Shown: positions 1 through 7,984, counted from the first letter of the stretch. The stretch: DNA of 64,000 nucleotides from Chryseobacterium sp. H1D6B (GCF_029892445.1 NZ_JARXVJ010000001.1:3782001-3846000), one strand, 5' to 3'. Translations and numbers: made by a program. The notes: generated from the sequence alone by a model not told the origin.

Positions 1-524
1 TTTATGTACTTTTAAATAAGCCTAAAGGATATATTTCAACGACTAAAGATGATAAAGCAAGAAAAACAGTAATGGATCTGGTAGCAAATGCTTCTCCGTA
101 CCGTGTTTTTCCTGTTGGAAGATTAGACCGTTCTACAACTGGAGTTATTCTTTTAACCAATGATGGGCATATGACGAAAAAATTAACGCATCCTTCTTTT
201 GACGCGAAAAAGATTTATCATGTGACTCTGGATAAAAAACTTACTAATGAAGATATGAAACTGATTCTGGAAGGGATTCGTCTGGATGAAGGTGTTGCTA
301 TTGTAGATCAAATTTCATTTATTGAAGGAAAACCTAAAAATGAAGTAGGTATTGAGATCCACATTGGATGGAACAGAGTAATCAGAAGGATTTTCCAAAG
401 ATTAGGATATGAAGTAGAAGCTTTAGACCGAGTAATGTTTGCCGGACTTACCAAGAAAAATATCAAACGTGGACACTGGAGAATTCTTACAGATTTAGAG
501 GTGAACACCTTGAAAATGCTTTAA
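1..524 (+). CDS. Pseudouridine synthase, RsuA/RluB/RluF family (5' end cut by window)
   Basis: The reading frame is open from base 3, so the start lies upstream of the window. The visible part begins YVLLNKPKGYISTTKDD, the usual opening of the catalytic domain in RsuA/RluB/RluF pseudouridine synthases, which isomerise one uridine in rRNA. The signature GRLDRSTTG follows; its Asp (codon 126-128) is the catalytic nucleophile in this family. The C-terminal half (GWNRVIRRIFQRLGYEVEALDRV) matches the family end. The S4 RNA-binding domain expected at the N-terminus is outside the window. The exact target uridine (RluB, RluF or RsuA type) cannot be decided from this part. Confidence 0.93.
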   Translation, partial: YVLLNKPKGYISTTKDDKARKTVMDLVANASPYRVFPVGRLDRSTTGVILLTNDGHMTKKLTHPSFDAKKIYHVTLDKKLTNEDMKLILEGIRLDEGVAIVDQISFIEGKPKNEVGIEIHIGWNRVIRRIFQRLGYEVEALDRVMFAGLTKKNIKRGHWRILTDLEVNTLKML

Positions 525-550
525 ATCTAAAAGTTTTAAGTTAAAATAAA

Positions 551-585
551 AAAAGACGTTGATTAATTTCAACGTCTTTTTCGTT
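551..585 (+). terminator. Rho-independent terminator, probably bidirectional
   Basis: Perfect 12-bp arms (AAAAGACGTTGA / TCAACGTCTTTT, 551-562 and 569-580) around a 6-nt loop, followed by T residues on the plus strand. It sits between the convergent pseudouridine synthase and nicotinamidase genes and could serve both. Confidence 0.85.
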
Positions 586-619
586 ATTAAGAAAATAACA
601 AACAGATTGTTATTTTTAA

Positions 620-1225
620 TTACCCTAAAATAGTCACTCCTTTTTGAAGCATATCATAGATAGCATCTCTGCCGTTTTCAGGTTTTACGTTTACAGCGCG
701 CGTACCGTTGAAATGCAGGCAGGTCACATACCCGCTGGCTGCAGCGTCTGTGCAGGTGAATTTCACACAGTAATCTAAAGCAAGTCCTACTATTTCCAAT
801 AATTGGATATCATGATACTTCAAGAAATCATCCAGACCTGTTTTCATAAAGTGATTATTATCCTGAAAACCGCTGTAGCTGTCTATTTCTGTGTTTTTTC
901 CTTTTTGAATGATATGAGTTACTTTGTCTCTGTTAAGATCTTTATGGAATTCTGCACCGAAAGTATTTTGCACACAGTGATCAGGCCACATAAACTGCGG
1001 AACACCGTTCAAAATAATACTTTCTCCTACTTTCTTCCCATTGTTGCTGGCAAAGCTTTTATGATCAGCAGGATGCCAGTCCTGCGTCAGAACGATCTGA
1101 TCATATTCGTTTTCTTCCATAAGAAGATTAATATAAGGAATAATTTCGTTAGCTCCTGGAACTGCTAATGCACCTCCTTCACAAAAATCATTCTGTACAT
1201 CTACTATTATTAAGGCTTTTTTCAT
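620..1225 (-). CDS. pncA: Nicotinamidase
   Basis: 201 residues, the usual PncA length. It hydrolyses nicotinamide to nicotinate and ammonia in NAD salvage (cytoplasm). The isochorismatase-fold triad is visible: Asp9 in IIVDVQNDF, Lys108 in QKGKNTEIDSYSGF and the nucleophile Cys153 in LALDYCVKFT. Metal ligands Asp49, His51 and His55 lie in QDWHPADHKSF, typical of bacterial PncA. The ATG at 1225 gives the standard N-terminus MKKALIIVDVQ. It is divergent from the DEAD-box helicase. The DNA just upstream of the start (1221-1307) is duplicated upstream of yfiT, which may mean shared regulation. Confidence 0.96.
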   Translation of the reverse strand: MKKALIIVDVQNDFCEGGALAVPGANEIIPYINLLMEENEYDQIVLTQDWHPADHKSFASNNGKKVGESIILNGVPQFMWPDHCVQNTFGAEFHKDLNRDKVTHIIQKGKNTEIDSYSGFQDNNHFMKTGLDDFLKYHDIQLLEIVGLALDYCVKFTCTDAAASGYVTCLHFNGTRAVNVKPENGRDAIYDMLQKGVTILG

Positions 1226-1307
1226 ATTTAGAATTATCGAATTTTGATAAATTTATAAAAATTACTATTCAAAAAATTGTCCAAAATATAATTATCGGAC
1301 AAAACGG
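1221..1307 (+). repeat. Copy 1 of a duplicated ~87-bp intergenic segment (pncA promoter region)
   Basis: From TTCATATTTA to ACGG this segment aligns with 2657-2742 in the same orientation, about three quarters of positions identical with one or two small gaps. It contains an inverted repeat TTGTCC (1277-1282) / GGACAA (1297-1302) with a 14-nt spacer. The last 33 bases match copy 2 at 26 positions. The left end overlaps the pncA start codon. Confidence 0.75.
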
Positions 1308-1384
1308 CATTTTGCAAAGAATTAAAAAAAGAAAATATTTGCAATGAGTATTAATTTCCAGATATAAACCAAATACCAATAGCT

Positions 1385-1392
1385 TATCTTTG
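1385..1392 (+). promoter_or_regulatory. Candidate -7 element of the DEAD-box helicase gene
   Basis: TATCTTTG fits the Bacteroidota -7 consensus TAnnTTTG and lies 17 bases before the helicase ATG. I see no convincing TTG at the -33 position, so this is a tentative call. Confidence 0.4.
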
Positions 1393-1409
1393 CACTAAAT
1401 AAGTATTTT

Positions 1410-2552
1410 ATGTCATTTGAGTCGTTAGGATTATCACACAATATTATTCATTCTGTTAACAAATTAGGTTATTTGAAGCCGTTTCCAATTCAAGAGCAGG
1501 CTGTTCCTGTTATTTTACAGGGAAAGGATCTGATGGGAATTGCGCAGACAGGTTCCGGAAAAACGGCTTGTTTTGTGATGCCTATTTTGGAGAAATTACA
1601 AAATGCAGAGGTTAAAAAGGATCGTAATGTTCAGGTTTTAATATTGGTTCCTACCCGTGAGCTGGCCATTCAAATTGATGAAGTTTTTAGAGCTTTCACT
1701 GAAAATTTGAAGCGTGAGATCCGTACAATGGCAGTTTATGGCGGTGTTTCTATCAACCCGCAGATGAAAGGAATGTTTGGGGTAGAAGTTCTTATTGCAA
1801 CTCCCGGCCGTTTATTGGATCTGATTGATCATAATGCGTTGAGTATTTCAGGAATCCAGCATTTAGTGATTGATGAAGCAGACAAAATGTTTCAATTAGG
1901 TTTTGGTGAAGAAATGAATAAGCTTTTCGGTTTAATGCCGGTAATAAAGCAGACAACGTTGTTTTCTGCAACTTTAAATGATAAAGTTTCCGAAATGAAG
2001 GAACGTTTGTCAATTAATCCTGTCATTATTGAAATCAAGAAGGAAGAAGTTGAAATTGATAATATCGAGCAGCTGGCTTATCATGTTTCTCCTGAAAACA
2101 AAGGCCCTTTTTTACGTTATTTAATTAAAGAAAAGAAGGTTGAAAAAGCTTTGATTTTTGTTTCTTCTACAAGATCTGCGGATAATTTAGTAGAAAAACT
2201 TAAAAAAAATAAAATTAAAGCAGTAGCCATCCACAGTCAGAAATCGCAGGGTGCCCGCAGAAATAATTTAGAAGAATTTAAAGTAAACGGTGCCCAGATT
2301 TTGGTAGCTACAGATTTAATCGGCCGTGGTATTCACATTGAGTCTTTACCTTGTGTGATCAATTACGAACTGCCGCGTTCCCCTTTAGATTACATTCACC
2401 GTATAGGAAGAACAGGCCGGGCCAACGAAAAAGGAACTGCCATTAGTATTCTGACGGATGATGAACTGCAGCACTTCAGAGTGATTCAAAAGAAAATGGG
2501 TAAGAAAGTTACCCTGCAAAGAACAGGCGATATTGATCTGCACGGTTATTAG
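1410..2552 (+). CDS. DEAD-box ATP-dependent RNA helicase
   Basis: 380 residues with the two RecA-like domains of DEAD-box helicases and almost no C-terminal extension. Motifs in order: Q motif (FPIQEQAVP), Walker A (AQTGSGKT), Ia (PTRELAIQ), motif Ib (TPGRLLDL), DEAD (VIDEADKMF), SAT (LFSATL), motif IV (LIFVSSTRS), motif V (VATDLIGRGIHIE) and motif VI (HRIGRTGR). Such proteins unwind short RNA duplexes in ribosome assembly or mRNA decay. The lack of a basic RGG-type tail distinguishes it from RhlE-like paralogues common in this group. It is transcribed alone and is bracketed by two copies of a duplicated intergenic segment. Confidence 0.96.
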   Translation: MSFESLGLSHNIIHSVNKLGYLKPFPIQEQAVPVILQGKDLMGIAQTGSGKTACFVMPILEKLQNAEVKKDRNVQVLILVPTRELAIQIDEVFRAFTENLKREIRTMAVYGGVSINPQMKGMFGVEVLIATPGRLLDLIDHNALSISGIQHLVIDEADKMFQLGFGEEMNKLFGLMPVIKQTTLFSATLNDKVSEMKERLSINPVIIEIKKEEVEIDNIEQLAYHVSPENKGPFLRYLIKEKKVEKALIFVSSTRSADNLVEKLKKNKIKAVAIHSQKSQGARRNNLEEFKVNGAQILVATDLIGRGIHIESLPCVINYELPRSPLDYIHRIGRTGRANEKGTAISILTDDELQHFRVIQKKMGKKVTLQRTGDIDLHGY

Positions 2553-2573
2553 TATATGAATTTAAATAATAAG

Positions 2574-2601
2574 AGCTTCAATTTAAAACTGAAGCTTTTT
2601 T
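2574..2601 (+). terminator. Rho-independent terminator of the DEAD-box helicase gene
   Basis: Arms AGCTTCA (2574-2580) and TGAAGCT (2590-2596) with a 9-nt loop and a following T run, 22 bases after the helicase stop. Confidence 0.8.
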
Positions 2602-2656
2602 CAGCTGTAAATTCTTAGACAGTACACTTTTATTTTGTAAATATAATTTACATTTT

Positions 2657-2742
2657 TTCATATTTAAAATTCTCGAATTTTTGATAAATTTACACAACGA
2701 ATAATCAAAAATTGTTCAAACTAAAATGATCAGGCAAGACGG
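2657..2742 (+). repeat. Copy 2 of the duplicated intergenic segment (upstream of yfiT)
   Basis: Same orientation as copy 1 at 1221-1307. The TTGTCC/GGACAA inverted repeat of copy 1 is degenerate here (TTGTTC / GGCAAG). It ends 23 bases before the yfiT ATG and probably contains that operon's promoter. The left edge even keeps the CAT trinucleotide that is the pncA start codon in copy 1. Confidence 0.75.
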
Positions 2743-2765
2743 TATATTAAAGAAAAACTAATCCA

Positions 2766-3302
2766 ATGAATAACTTACAACAAAAAAAATTTCCAATAGG
2801 GCAGTTTCAGGAACCAGCAGATATTTCTGATGTTAAGCTGGATGAAAATCTAAAGGTCATTAAAAATTTTCCAGATAAGCTGAAAACTCTTCTTGAAGAC
2901 TGGACAGATGACCAGCTGGATACCCCGTACAGAGAAGGAGGATGGACTGTAAGACAGCTTGTCAATCATATTGCAGACAGCCATATCAACAGCTTTATCC
3001 GGTTTAAATTAGCTTTAACAGAAGACAACCCGACGATAAAACCCTATGATGAAGCTAAATGGGCAGAACTGCAGGACAGCAGAAATATGCCGATAAAACC
3101 AGCAATGAGAATGATAAAAGGGACCCACCAAAGATGGACAGTACTTCTTAAAACTCTTACCAATAAACAATTTGAAAGAACATTTCATCATCCTGAACAA
3201 AATAAAGATTTCGATCTAAGAAGATATCTCGCTTTTTATGTATGGCACTGCGACCACCATTTTGCCCACATTGACAATTTAAAGAAAGAAAAGGGTTGGT
3301 AA
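2766..3302 (+). CDS. yfiT: YfiT-type bacillithiol transferase (DinB superfamily)
   Basis: 178 residues. The body is closely like B. subtilis YfiT as I remember it: GGWTVRQLVNHIADSH, then SFIRFKLALTEDNPTIKPYDE, then a His-rich end YVWHCDHHFAHI. In the DinB superfamily three histidines (here in NHIADSH and HCDHHFAH) bind a catalytic metal. Members of this group (BstA/YfiT) transfer bacillithiol to electrophiles and toxins. The downstream ytxJ gene, encoding a bacilliredoxin-type protein, supports a bacillithiol role. First gene of a four-gene run with short overlaps. Substrate unknown. Confidence 0.88.
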   Translation: MNNLQQKKFPIGQFQEPADISDVKLDENLKVIKNFPDKLKTLLEDWTDDQLDTPYREGGWTVRQLVNHIADSHINSFIRFKLALTEDNPTIKPYDEAKWAELQDSRNMPIKPAMRMIKGTHQRWTVLLKTLTNKQFERTFHHPEQNKDFDLRRYLAFYVWHCDHHFAHIDNLKKEKGW

Positions 3303-3757
3303 AAAAAAGTCTCCATAACCGGTTATATTTCGAGGAAATTGTCACCAGGATTTCCAAACTATCAGAAGATATCCCAAGAAAATGGGGGAAAATGAACACT
3401 GCTCAAATGCTTATGCACTGTCATTTGATCCTCCAAATTCCGTTAAAAAAAATAGAGCTGCCAGAAATTAATGTCTTTTTAAGAGGCATTGGAATTCTTA
3501 CAAAAAAAGAAATACAGCTTTTTAATAATGGAATTCCCCACAATATGCCCACTTTTCAAAAAGTTATCGTTAATTTTGAATGTAGTTTTGAAACAAGCAG
3601 ATCAAAACTTATCCAAACATTGAATGAATATTGGGAGTTGTATGAAAATAAAAATCTCCCTGAAAATCATCAGCTTTTTGGAAAAATGAATGAAAAAGAT
3701 TGGGGATTTTTGGAATATAAACATCTCGATCATCACCTTAAACAATTTAACGTATGA
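3296..3757 (+). CDS. DUF1569 / DinB-like protein, TTG start
   Basis: 153 residues, recognisable as DUF1569, a DinB-superfamily branch. Features are KWGKMNTAQMLMHCHLILQIP near residues 30-50 and a C-terminal histidine pair in YKHLDHHLKQF, fitting the three-histidine metal site of DinB folds. The start is TTG at 3296, overlapping the yfiT stop by seven bases, and no better ATG exists until GKMNTAQ, which would delete a helix. Translationally coupled to yfiT upstream and overlapping ytxJ by four bases. Enzymatic activity is unknown; a second thiol transferase acting with YfiT is an inference from context. Confidence 0.75.
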   Translation: MVKKSLHNRLYFEEIVTRISKLSEDIPRKWGKMNTAQMLMHCHLILQIPLKKIELPEINVFLRGIGILTKKEIQLFNNGIPHNMPTFQKVIVNFECSFETSRSKLIQTLNEYWELYENKNLPENHQLFGKMNEKDWGFLEYKHLDHHLKQFNV

Positions 3758-4131
3758 GTTTTTTTGATAAAATATTCGGCGGAAAAGAAGAACAGCCGGA
3801 ACAACAATATATTTGGAACAAGATCACTTCTGAAGAGGATCTTAAAAAAGCTGTTGAACAGTCTTATAGCAATAAAATAGCAATATTCAAACATTCAACC
3901 AGCTGTTTCATAAGCAAAACTGTATTGAAAAATTTTGAAAAAGAAATAGAAAACATAAATCAAAAGGCAGATCTTTATTACCTAGATTTGTTAGCTCACA
4001 GACTGCTTTCCAATAAGATAGCTGAAGATTTCGGAGTTACCCATCAAAGTCCTCAATTAATCGTTATAGAAAACGGAAAAGCTGTCAATAACGCTTCGCA
4101 CCAAGATATTTCTATAAGCCTGCTCGCCTAA
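3754..4131 (+). CDS. ytxJ: Bacilliredoxin YtxJ (BrxC-like monothiol thioredoxin-fold protein)
   Basis: 125 residues with the YtxJ signature: YIWNKITSEEDLKKAVEQS, then IAIFKHSTSCFIS, where Cys51 and Ser54 form a monothiol CxxS active site, then DFGVTHQSPQLIVIENGK holding the conserved cis-Pro-like loop. YtxJ/BrxC proteins remove bacillithiol from mixed disulfides on proteins. It overlaps DUF1569 (ATGA, 3754-3757) and its last base is the first base of the crp gene start codon, so the four genes are surely co-transcribed. Cytoplasmic; no signal peptide. Confidence 0.88.
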   Translation: MSFFDKIFGGKEEQPEQQYIWNKITSEEDLKKAVEQSYSNKIAIFKHSTSCFISKTVLKNFEKEIENINQKADLYYLDLLAHRLLSNKIAEDFGVTHQSPQLIVIENGKAVNNASHQDISISLLA

Positions 4132-4724
4132 TGAAGAATATTAATAATTATTTAGCTAAAGTTCTTAATGTTCCGCTTGAAAAAGTGAACACCTGCAGTC
4201 TGCACTATGAAGTAAAAAAGATTCCTAAAAATCAATTTCTTTTGCAGTATGGTGAGATCTGCAGATATATATTCTTTGTAGAGAAAGGTCTTATAAAGAT
4301 GTATTCTATTGATAAAAACGGGAAAGAACACATTATACAGTTCGCTCCTGAAAGCTGGCTTATTTCAGACAGAAGCAGCCTCTATTTCAATGAAAAATCA
4401 ATTTATTACATAGAAGCTGTTGAGGATTCAGAAGTGCTGTATTTACATCCTGATTTTTTCAATAAACTGGTTGAGCAGTTTCCAAACAGCATTGAAAGAA
4501 GTGATATCTTACTGCAAAAGCACGTGAGAAGCCTTCAAAACAGAATCAATTCTTTATTAGGCGAAACAGCGGAAGAAAGATACATGAAGTTCATTAAAAT
4601 GTATCCGGATTTATTACTGAGAGTTCCTCAATGGATGATCGCTTCCTATCTGGGTATTACACCCGAAAGTTTAAGCCGTGTAAGAAAAGAACTTGCCAGA
4701 AAAAATTTCATTCCCAATAAATAA
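4131..4724 (+). CDS. Crp/Fnr-family transcriptional regulator
   Basis: 197 residues: cyclic-nucleotide-binding-like beta-roll (QFLLQYGEICRYIFFVEKGLIKMYSID, then HIIQFAPESWLISD) and a C-terminal helix-turn-helix (QWMIASYLGITPESLSRVRKEL). This is the Bacteroidota branch that lacks Fnr cysteines and the Crp cAMP-contact arginine motif, so the ligand is unknown. Last gene of the yfiT-DUF1569-ytxJ operon, suggesting it controls the bacillithiol stress genes themselves. It converges on the MocR gene with a one-base gap. Confidence 0.92.
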   Translation: MKNINNYLAKVLNVPLEKVNTCSLHYEVKKIPKNQFLLQYGEICRYIFFVEKGLIKMYSIDKNGKEHIIQFAPESWLISDRSSLYFNEKSIYYIEAVEDSEVLYLHPDFFNKLVEQFPNSIERSDILLQKHVRSLQNRINSLLGETAEERYMKFIKMYPDLLLRVPQWMIASYLGITPESLSRVRKELARKNFIPNK

Positions 4725-4725
4725 T

Positions 4726-6138
4726 CTACCTCATTTTCGCAAGATTTCCAAGCTGTTTAAGTTTTAGCTGAATATCTTCAGACCAGGGCAGTCCGATACA
4801 AAGCCTCATACAGTTTTCAAACTGATCTTGGAGCGTAAACATTCTTCCGGGGGCAATACTGATGTTCTGTTTAATCGCCAGATTATACAATGCTCTTGTC
4901 TGGATACTTTTATCGAATTCCACCCAAAGGGAAAGCCCGCCCTGAGGCCTGCTTGTTTTTGTTCCTTCAGGGAAATATGCAGCGATCGTCTGTACATAAT
5001 TTTGATAATTATTCTGCAGGGTACGGCGGAGCTGGTGGAGGTGTTTTTCGTACCTCCCAGTTTTTAGAAAGTTGGCCACAGCTTCATTAACGATGGTAAT
5101 GGAAGAAGTAGCATGAAGCAACTTGAGTTTCAATATTTTATCTTTATACTTTCCAGGGGCGATCCAGCCGACACGATATCCAGGCGCCAATGTTTTTGAA
5201 ATGGAACTGCAGTACAATACATTTCCTTCTTTGTCAAATGATTTGCAGCATTTCGGGCGGTTTGGTCCAAAATAAAGATCTCCATATACATCATCTTCAA
5301 TAAGCGGGATATTATTTTCCGCCAGTAATCTTACCACTTCTTTTTTGTTTTCATCAGACATACAGCTTCCCAAAGGAGCATTGAAATTTGGGATCAATAA
5401 GCAGATATTGATCTTTGGGATTGCTTTCTTCAACGCATCAATCTCAATTCCTGTAGTAGGATGGGTGGGAAGTTCCAGTACTCTCAGTCCTAATCCGTTG
5501 GCCAATTGTAAAATCCCCGGATAACATGGACTTTCTATAGCAATGGTATCTCCCGGTTTTCCTAAAGCCATTAAACAAAAAGATAAAGCATTCATGCCTC
5601 CGTTTGTGGTCACCAGATCATTTTCATTAAAATTCCCGCCCCATGGCAGTGAACGTAAAGCGATTATTCTTCTCAGCTTTAAATTCCCCTGCAGTTCTTC
5701 AAACTCTGTTCCTCCTTCTTTAAGCTCCCGGGTGGCATTGATGATTTCTTTTTTTAATTTAGCCTGAGGCAGCAGATCTCCTGAAGGAATGCCTATTGAA
5801 AAAAAGGTAATGTCTTTTTTACCCATATTTTCATATACTTTACTGATCAGTTCATCCGGTTCGTTATTATTAGCGATCAAAGAAGGACGGCTTACTTCTG
5901 AGAGCGGCAGTTTTACAGAAAGCAGCTTGCTTACAAAATAACCGGACTGCGGTTTAGATTCCACTAAAGATTGTGACTCCAATTCTAAAAACACCCGTTT
6001 TGCAGTATTCATACTGATCTGATGTTCCTGACAGAGTGTTCTGACAGAGGGAAGTTTGTCTCCGGCTTTTAAAGCACCCCCTCTTATCTGGGATGCAATT
6101 CCGTTAGTTATTTCTGTATATAAAAATTCTTTGCTCAT
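4726..6138 (-). CDS. MocR-family regulator (GntR wHTH + aminotransferase fold)
   Basis: 470 residues from ATG 6138. N-terminal GntR winged helix (LPSVRTLCQEHQISMNTAKRVF) joined to a fold-type I aminotransferase domain, with the PLP lysine in SSISKTLAPGYRVGW kept. MocR proteins use PLP or a PLP-amine adduct as effector. An in-frame TTG at 6159 adds seven residues (MHGHSLS), but it overlaps a TATATTTG promoter element on the minus strand (6164-6157), so I prefer the ATG. It is divergent from the DMT exporter at 6232, its probable target, and direct repeats lie between them. Confidence 0.93.
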   Translation of the reverse strand: MSKEFLYTEITNGIASQIRGGALKAGDKLPSVRTLCQEHQISMNTAKRVFLELESQSLVESKPQSGYFVSKLLSVKLPLSEVSRPSLIANNNEPDELISKVYENMGKKDITFFSIGIPSGDLLPQAKLKKEIINATRELKEGGTEFEELQGNLKLRRIIALRSLPWGGNFNENDLVTTNGGMNALSFCLMALGKPGDTIAIESPCYPGILQLANGLGLRVLELPTHPTTGIEIDALKKAIPKINICLLIPNFNAPLGSCMSDENKKEVVRLLAENNIPLIEDDVYGDLYFGPNRPKCCKSFDKEGNVLYCSSISKTLAPGYRVGWIAPGKYKDKILKLKLLHATSSITIVNEAVANFLKTGRYEKHLHQLRRTLQNNYQNYVQTIAAYFPEGTKTSRPQGGLSLWVEFDKSIQTRALYNLAIKQNISIAPGRMFTLQDQFENCMRLCIGLPWSEDIQLKLKQLGNLAKMR

Positions 6139-6144
6139 ACTTAA

Positions 6145-6181
6145 ACTGTGTCCATGCAAATATACAAAACTGATACTGTGT
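6145..6181. promoter_or_regulatory. Direct repeats between mocR and the DMT exporter (candidate MocR operator)
   Basis: ACTGTGT occurs at 6145-6151 and 6175-6181, 30 bp apart (about three helical turns), in the 93-bp divergent intergenic region. A minus-strand -7-like element TATATTTG (6164-6157) lies between them. MocR regulators typically bind spaced direct repeats, so this is a reasonable operator, but it is inference. Confidence 0.45.
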
Positions 6182-6231
6182 TTATATAATTTTCATTTCT
6201 AATTTTGACGTAATAAAAAAATTCAATTATA

Positions 6232-7128
6232 ATGATGACAGAAAAATTATTAAAAACTCAGGCTGATAAAGACTCTATAAACGGCTGGATAAACGGTTTT
6301 ATAGGAGTTGTATTGTTCGGCGGTTCTATGCCTGCAACAAAATTGGCTGTTATGGATATGAGTCCGATTTTTGTGACCATCGCCCGAGCAGGAATAGCCG
6401 GAATATTAGCTCTTTCTGTTCTTTTAATATACAAAGAAAAACGTCCTTCAAGAGCCCAGATCTCCTCTTTAGTTTTGGTTTCTATCGGCTGTGTGATCGG
6501 CTTTCCTCTGCTTTCGGCATTGGCACTGCAGTATTCAACATCTGCCCATTCGATTGTATTTTTAGGGTTGCTGCCGCTTTCTACTGCTGTATTTGGAGTG
6601 ATCAGAGGCGGAGAACGTCCGCATCCTATATTCTGGCTTTTCTCGATTATTGGAAGTCTTTTAGTGATCGGATATGCGGCAGCGCAAGGGATTTCTGTCT
6701 CTCCGACCGGCGATATCCTGATGCTGGCGGCTGTTATTGTATGCGGACTCGGCTATGCGGAAGGAGCTAAACTTTCTAAAACGTTAGGAGGATGGCAGGT
6801 GATTTCATGGGCTTTGGTCTTGTCTTTACCCTTAATGTTTCCTTTATTTTTTATCTATTTTCCAGATTCAGTTGAAAATGTGGGAAAAGAAGCATGGTTT
6901 GGGCTGGCTTATGTTTCTTTGTTCAGTATGTTTATTGGTTTTATATTCTGGTATCGTGGATTAGCATTGGGAGGAATTGCCAAAGTAGGTCAGCTACAGC
7001 TGTTACAACCGTTTTTCGGGTTAGGGCTGGCTGCTTATTTCCTTAATGAGCAGGTAAGTATGGGAATGATAGGAGTGACAGCGGGGGTTATTCTTTGTGT
7101 TGCCGGAACAAAAAAATTTGCTAAATAA
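6232..7128 (+). CDS. EamA/DMT-family inner membrane exporter
   Basis: 298 residues made of about ten hydrophobic segments arranged as two EamA repeats; the first opens with FGGSMPATKLAVMDMSPIF, the second ends with LLQPFFGLGLAAYFLNEQVSMGMIGVTAGVILCVAG, both standard for drug/metabolite transporters. Such proteins export amino acids, nucleosides or drugs. The divergent MocR regulator suggests an amine or amino-acid related substrate. Two ATGs in a row (6232 and 6235) are possible starts. Confidence 0.92.
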   Translation: MMTEKLLKTQADKDSINGWINGFIGVVLFGGSMPATKLAVMDMSPIFVTIARAGIAGILALSVLLIYKEKRPSRAQISSLVLVSIGCVIGFPLLSALALQYSTSAHSIVFLGLLPLSTAVFGVIRGGERPHPIFWLFSIIGSLLVIGYAAAQGISVSPTGDILMLAAVIVCGLGYAEGAKLSKTLGGWQVISWALVLSLPLMFPLFFIYFPDSVENVGKEAWFGLAYVSLFSMFIGFIFWYRGLALGGIAKVGQLQLLQPFFGLGLAAYFLNEQVSMGMIGVTAGVILCVAGTKKFAK

Positions 7129-7264
7129 AAAAATACCATTTAATTTTTTATTCTTGTAATTGGGTCTTGGGATTGTTCTCAGGGCCTTTATTTTATTTGA
7201 AAAAATACTAATTGCCATTGAAGATGTGAAATTCTAAATATCATCATTCAATTTTTATTATCTT

Positions 7265-7287
7265 AATTCAAAATTTCTTCAAAATTG
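7265..7287 (+). promoter_or_regulatory. Candidate response-regulator box upstream of the two-component operon
   Basis: Two TTCAAAATT units at 7267-7275 and 7278-7286, 11 bp apart, within a 23-bp stretch that recurs at 9418-9440 with 21 of 23 bases identical. OmpR/PhoB-type regulators bind such 11-bp spaced direct repeats. It ends 18 bases before the regulator ATG. A longer inverted repeat ATTCAATTTT (7246-7255) / AAAATTGAAT (7281-7290) overlaps it. Confidence 0.65.
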
Positions 7288-7305
7288 AATGCATAAATTT
7301 ACAGC

Positions 7306-7983
7306 ATGAAAATCCTGATCGTAGAAGATGAACAAGAACTCGCCAAAAGTATCGCAGCCTATCTTTTGAGTGAAAACTATTTGTGTGAGTTTGCGGCTAC
7401 TTTCAGCGAAGCATTTGAAAAGATAAAAAATTTCAGCTATGACTGTATTTTATTAGATATTTCACTGCCGGACGGAAGCGGAATGAAAATTTTGGAGGAA
7501 CTGAAAAAAGACAACAAAGAAGACGGCGTCATTATTATTTCTGCAAAAAATGCTTTGGATGATAAAATTAAAGGACTGCAGATCGGTGCTGATGATTATC
7601 TTACCAAACCTTTTCATCTTTCTGAGCTTGCCGCGAGAATTTATTCTGTGATCCGGAGAAAACAGTTCAGCAACACCAATATTATTACGCAGAATGAACT
7701 GCACATCAATCTTTTGGCAAAGACTGTTTCTGTAGATGAAGTTCCTGTAATTCTAACGAAAAAAGAATTTGATCTGTTGATTTATTTTATCGGCAATAAA
7801 AATAAGGTGATCTCAAAAAGTGCTTTAGCAGAGCATCTTTCCGGTGATTTTGCAGATATGCTGGACAATCATGATTTTGTATACGCCCATATCAAGAATT
7901 TAAAGAAGAAACTTAGTGATGCCGGCTGCGATAATCATTTAAAAACCGTTTACGGAACAGGTTACAAATGGGAATTTATTTAA
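7306..7983 (+). CDS. OmpR-family response regulator
   Basis: 225 residues. Receiver domain with acidic pair ED (residues 7-8), phospho-acceptor Asp51 in YDCILLDISLPDG, conserved Lys in DDYLTKPFHL, then an OmpR/PhoB winged helix (LTKKEFDLLIYFIGNKNKVISK, then VYAHIKNLKKKL and TVYGTGYKWEF). One base separates it from the kinase gene, a typical operon pair. The repeated box before it suggests autoregulation, and the second copy at 9418-9440 suggests control of the PepSY/outer membrane receptor operon. Confidence 0.96.
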   Translation: MKILIVEDEQELAKSIAAYLLSENYLCEFAATFSEAFEKIKNFSYDCILLDISLPDGSGMKILEELKKDNKEDGVIIISAKNALDDKIKGLQIGADDYLTKPFHLSELAARIYSVIRRKQFSNTNIITQNELHINLLAKTVSVDEVPVILTKKEFDLLIYFIGNKNKVISKSALAEHLSGDFADMLDNHDFVYAHIKNLKKKLSDAGCDNHLKTVYGTGYKWEFI

Positions 7984-7984
7984 G

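Noticed and set aside
1308..2656. DEAD-box gene as a mobile element because of flanking repeats
   Set aside because: The flanks are direct, only about 75% identical, and lack target duplications or a transposase; regulatory duplication is simpler.
2570..2660. 27-codon minus-strand frame starting at the left edge of duplicated segment 2
   Set aside because: Composition is A+T noise, it runs through the helicase terminator hairpin, and there is no likeness to PncA beyond the start MKK.
6139..6159. TTG start of the first MocR (and similar TTG/GTG extensions at 9542, 19624, 20892, 22817, 43685)
   Set aside because: The added residues do not fit the families or overlap -7 elements; downstream ATGs were used.
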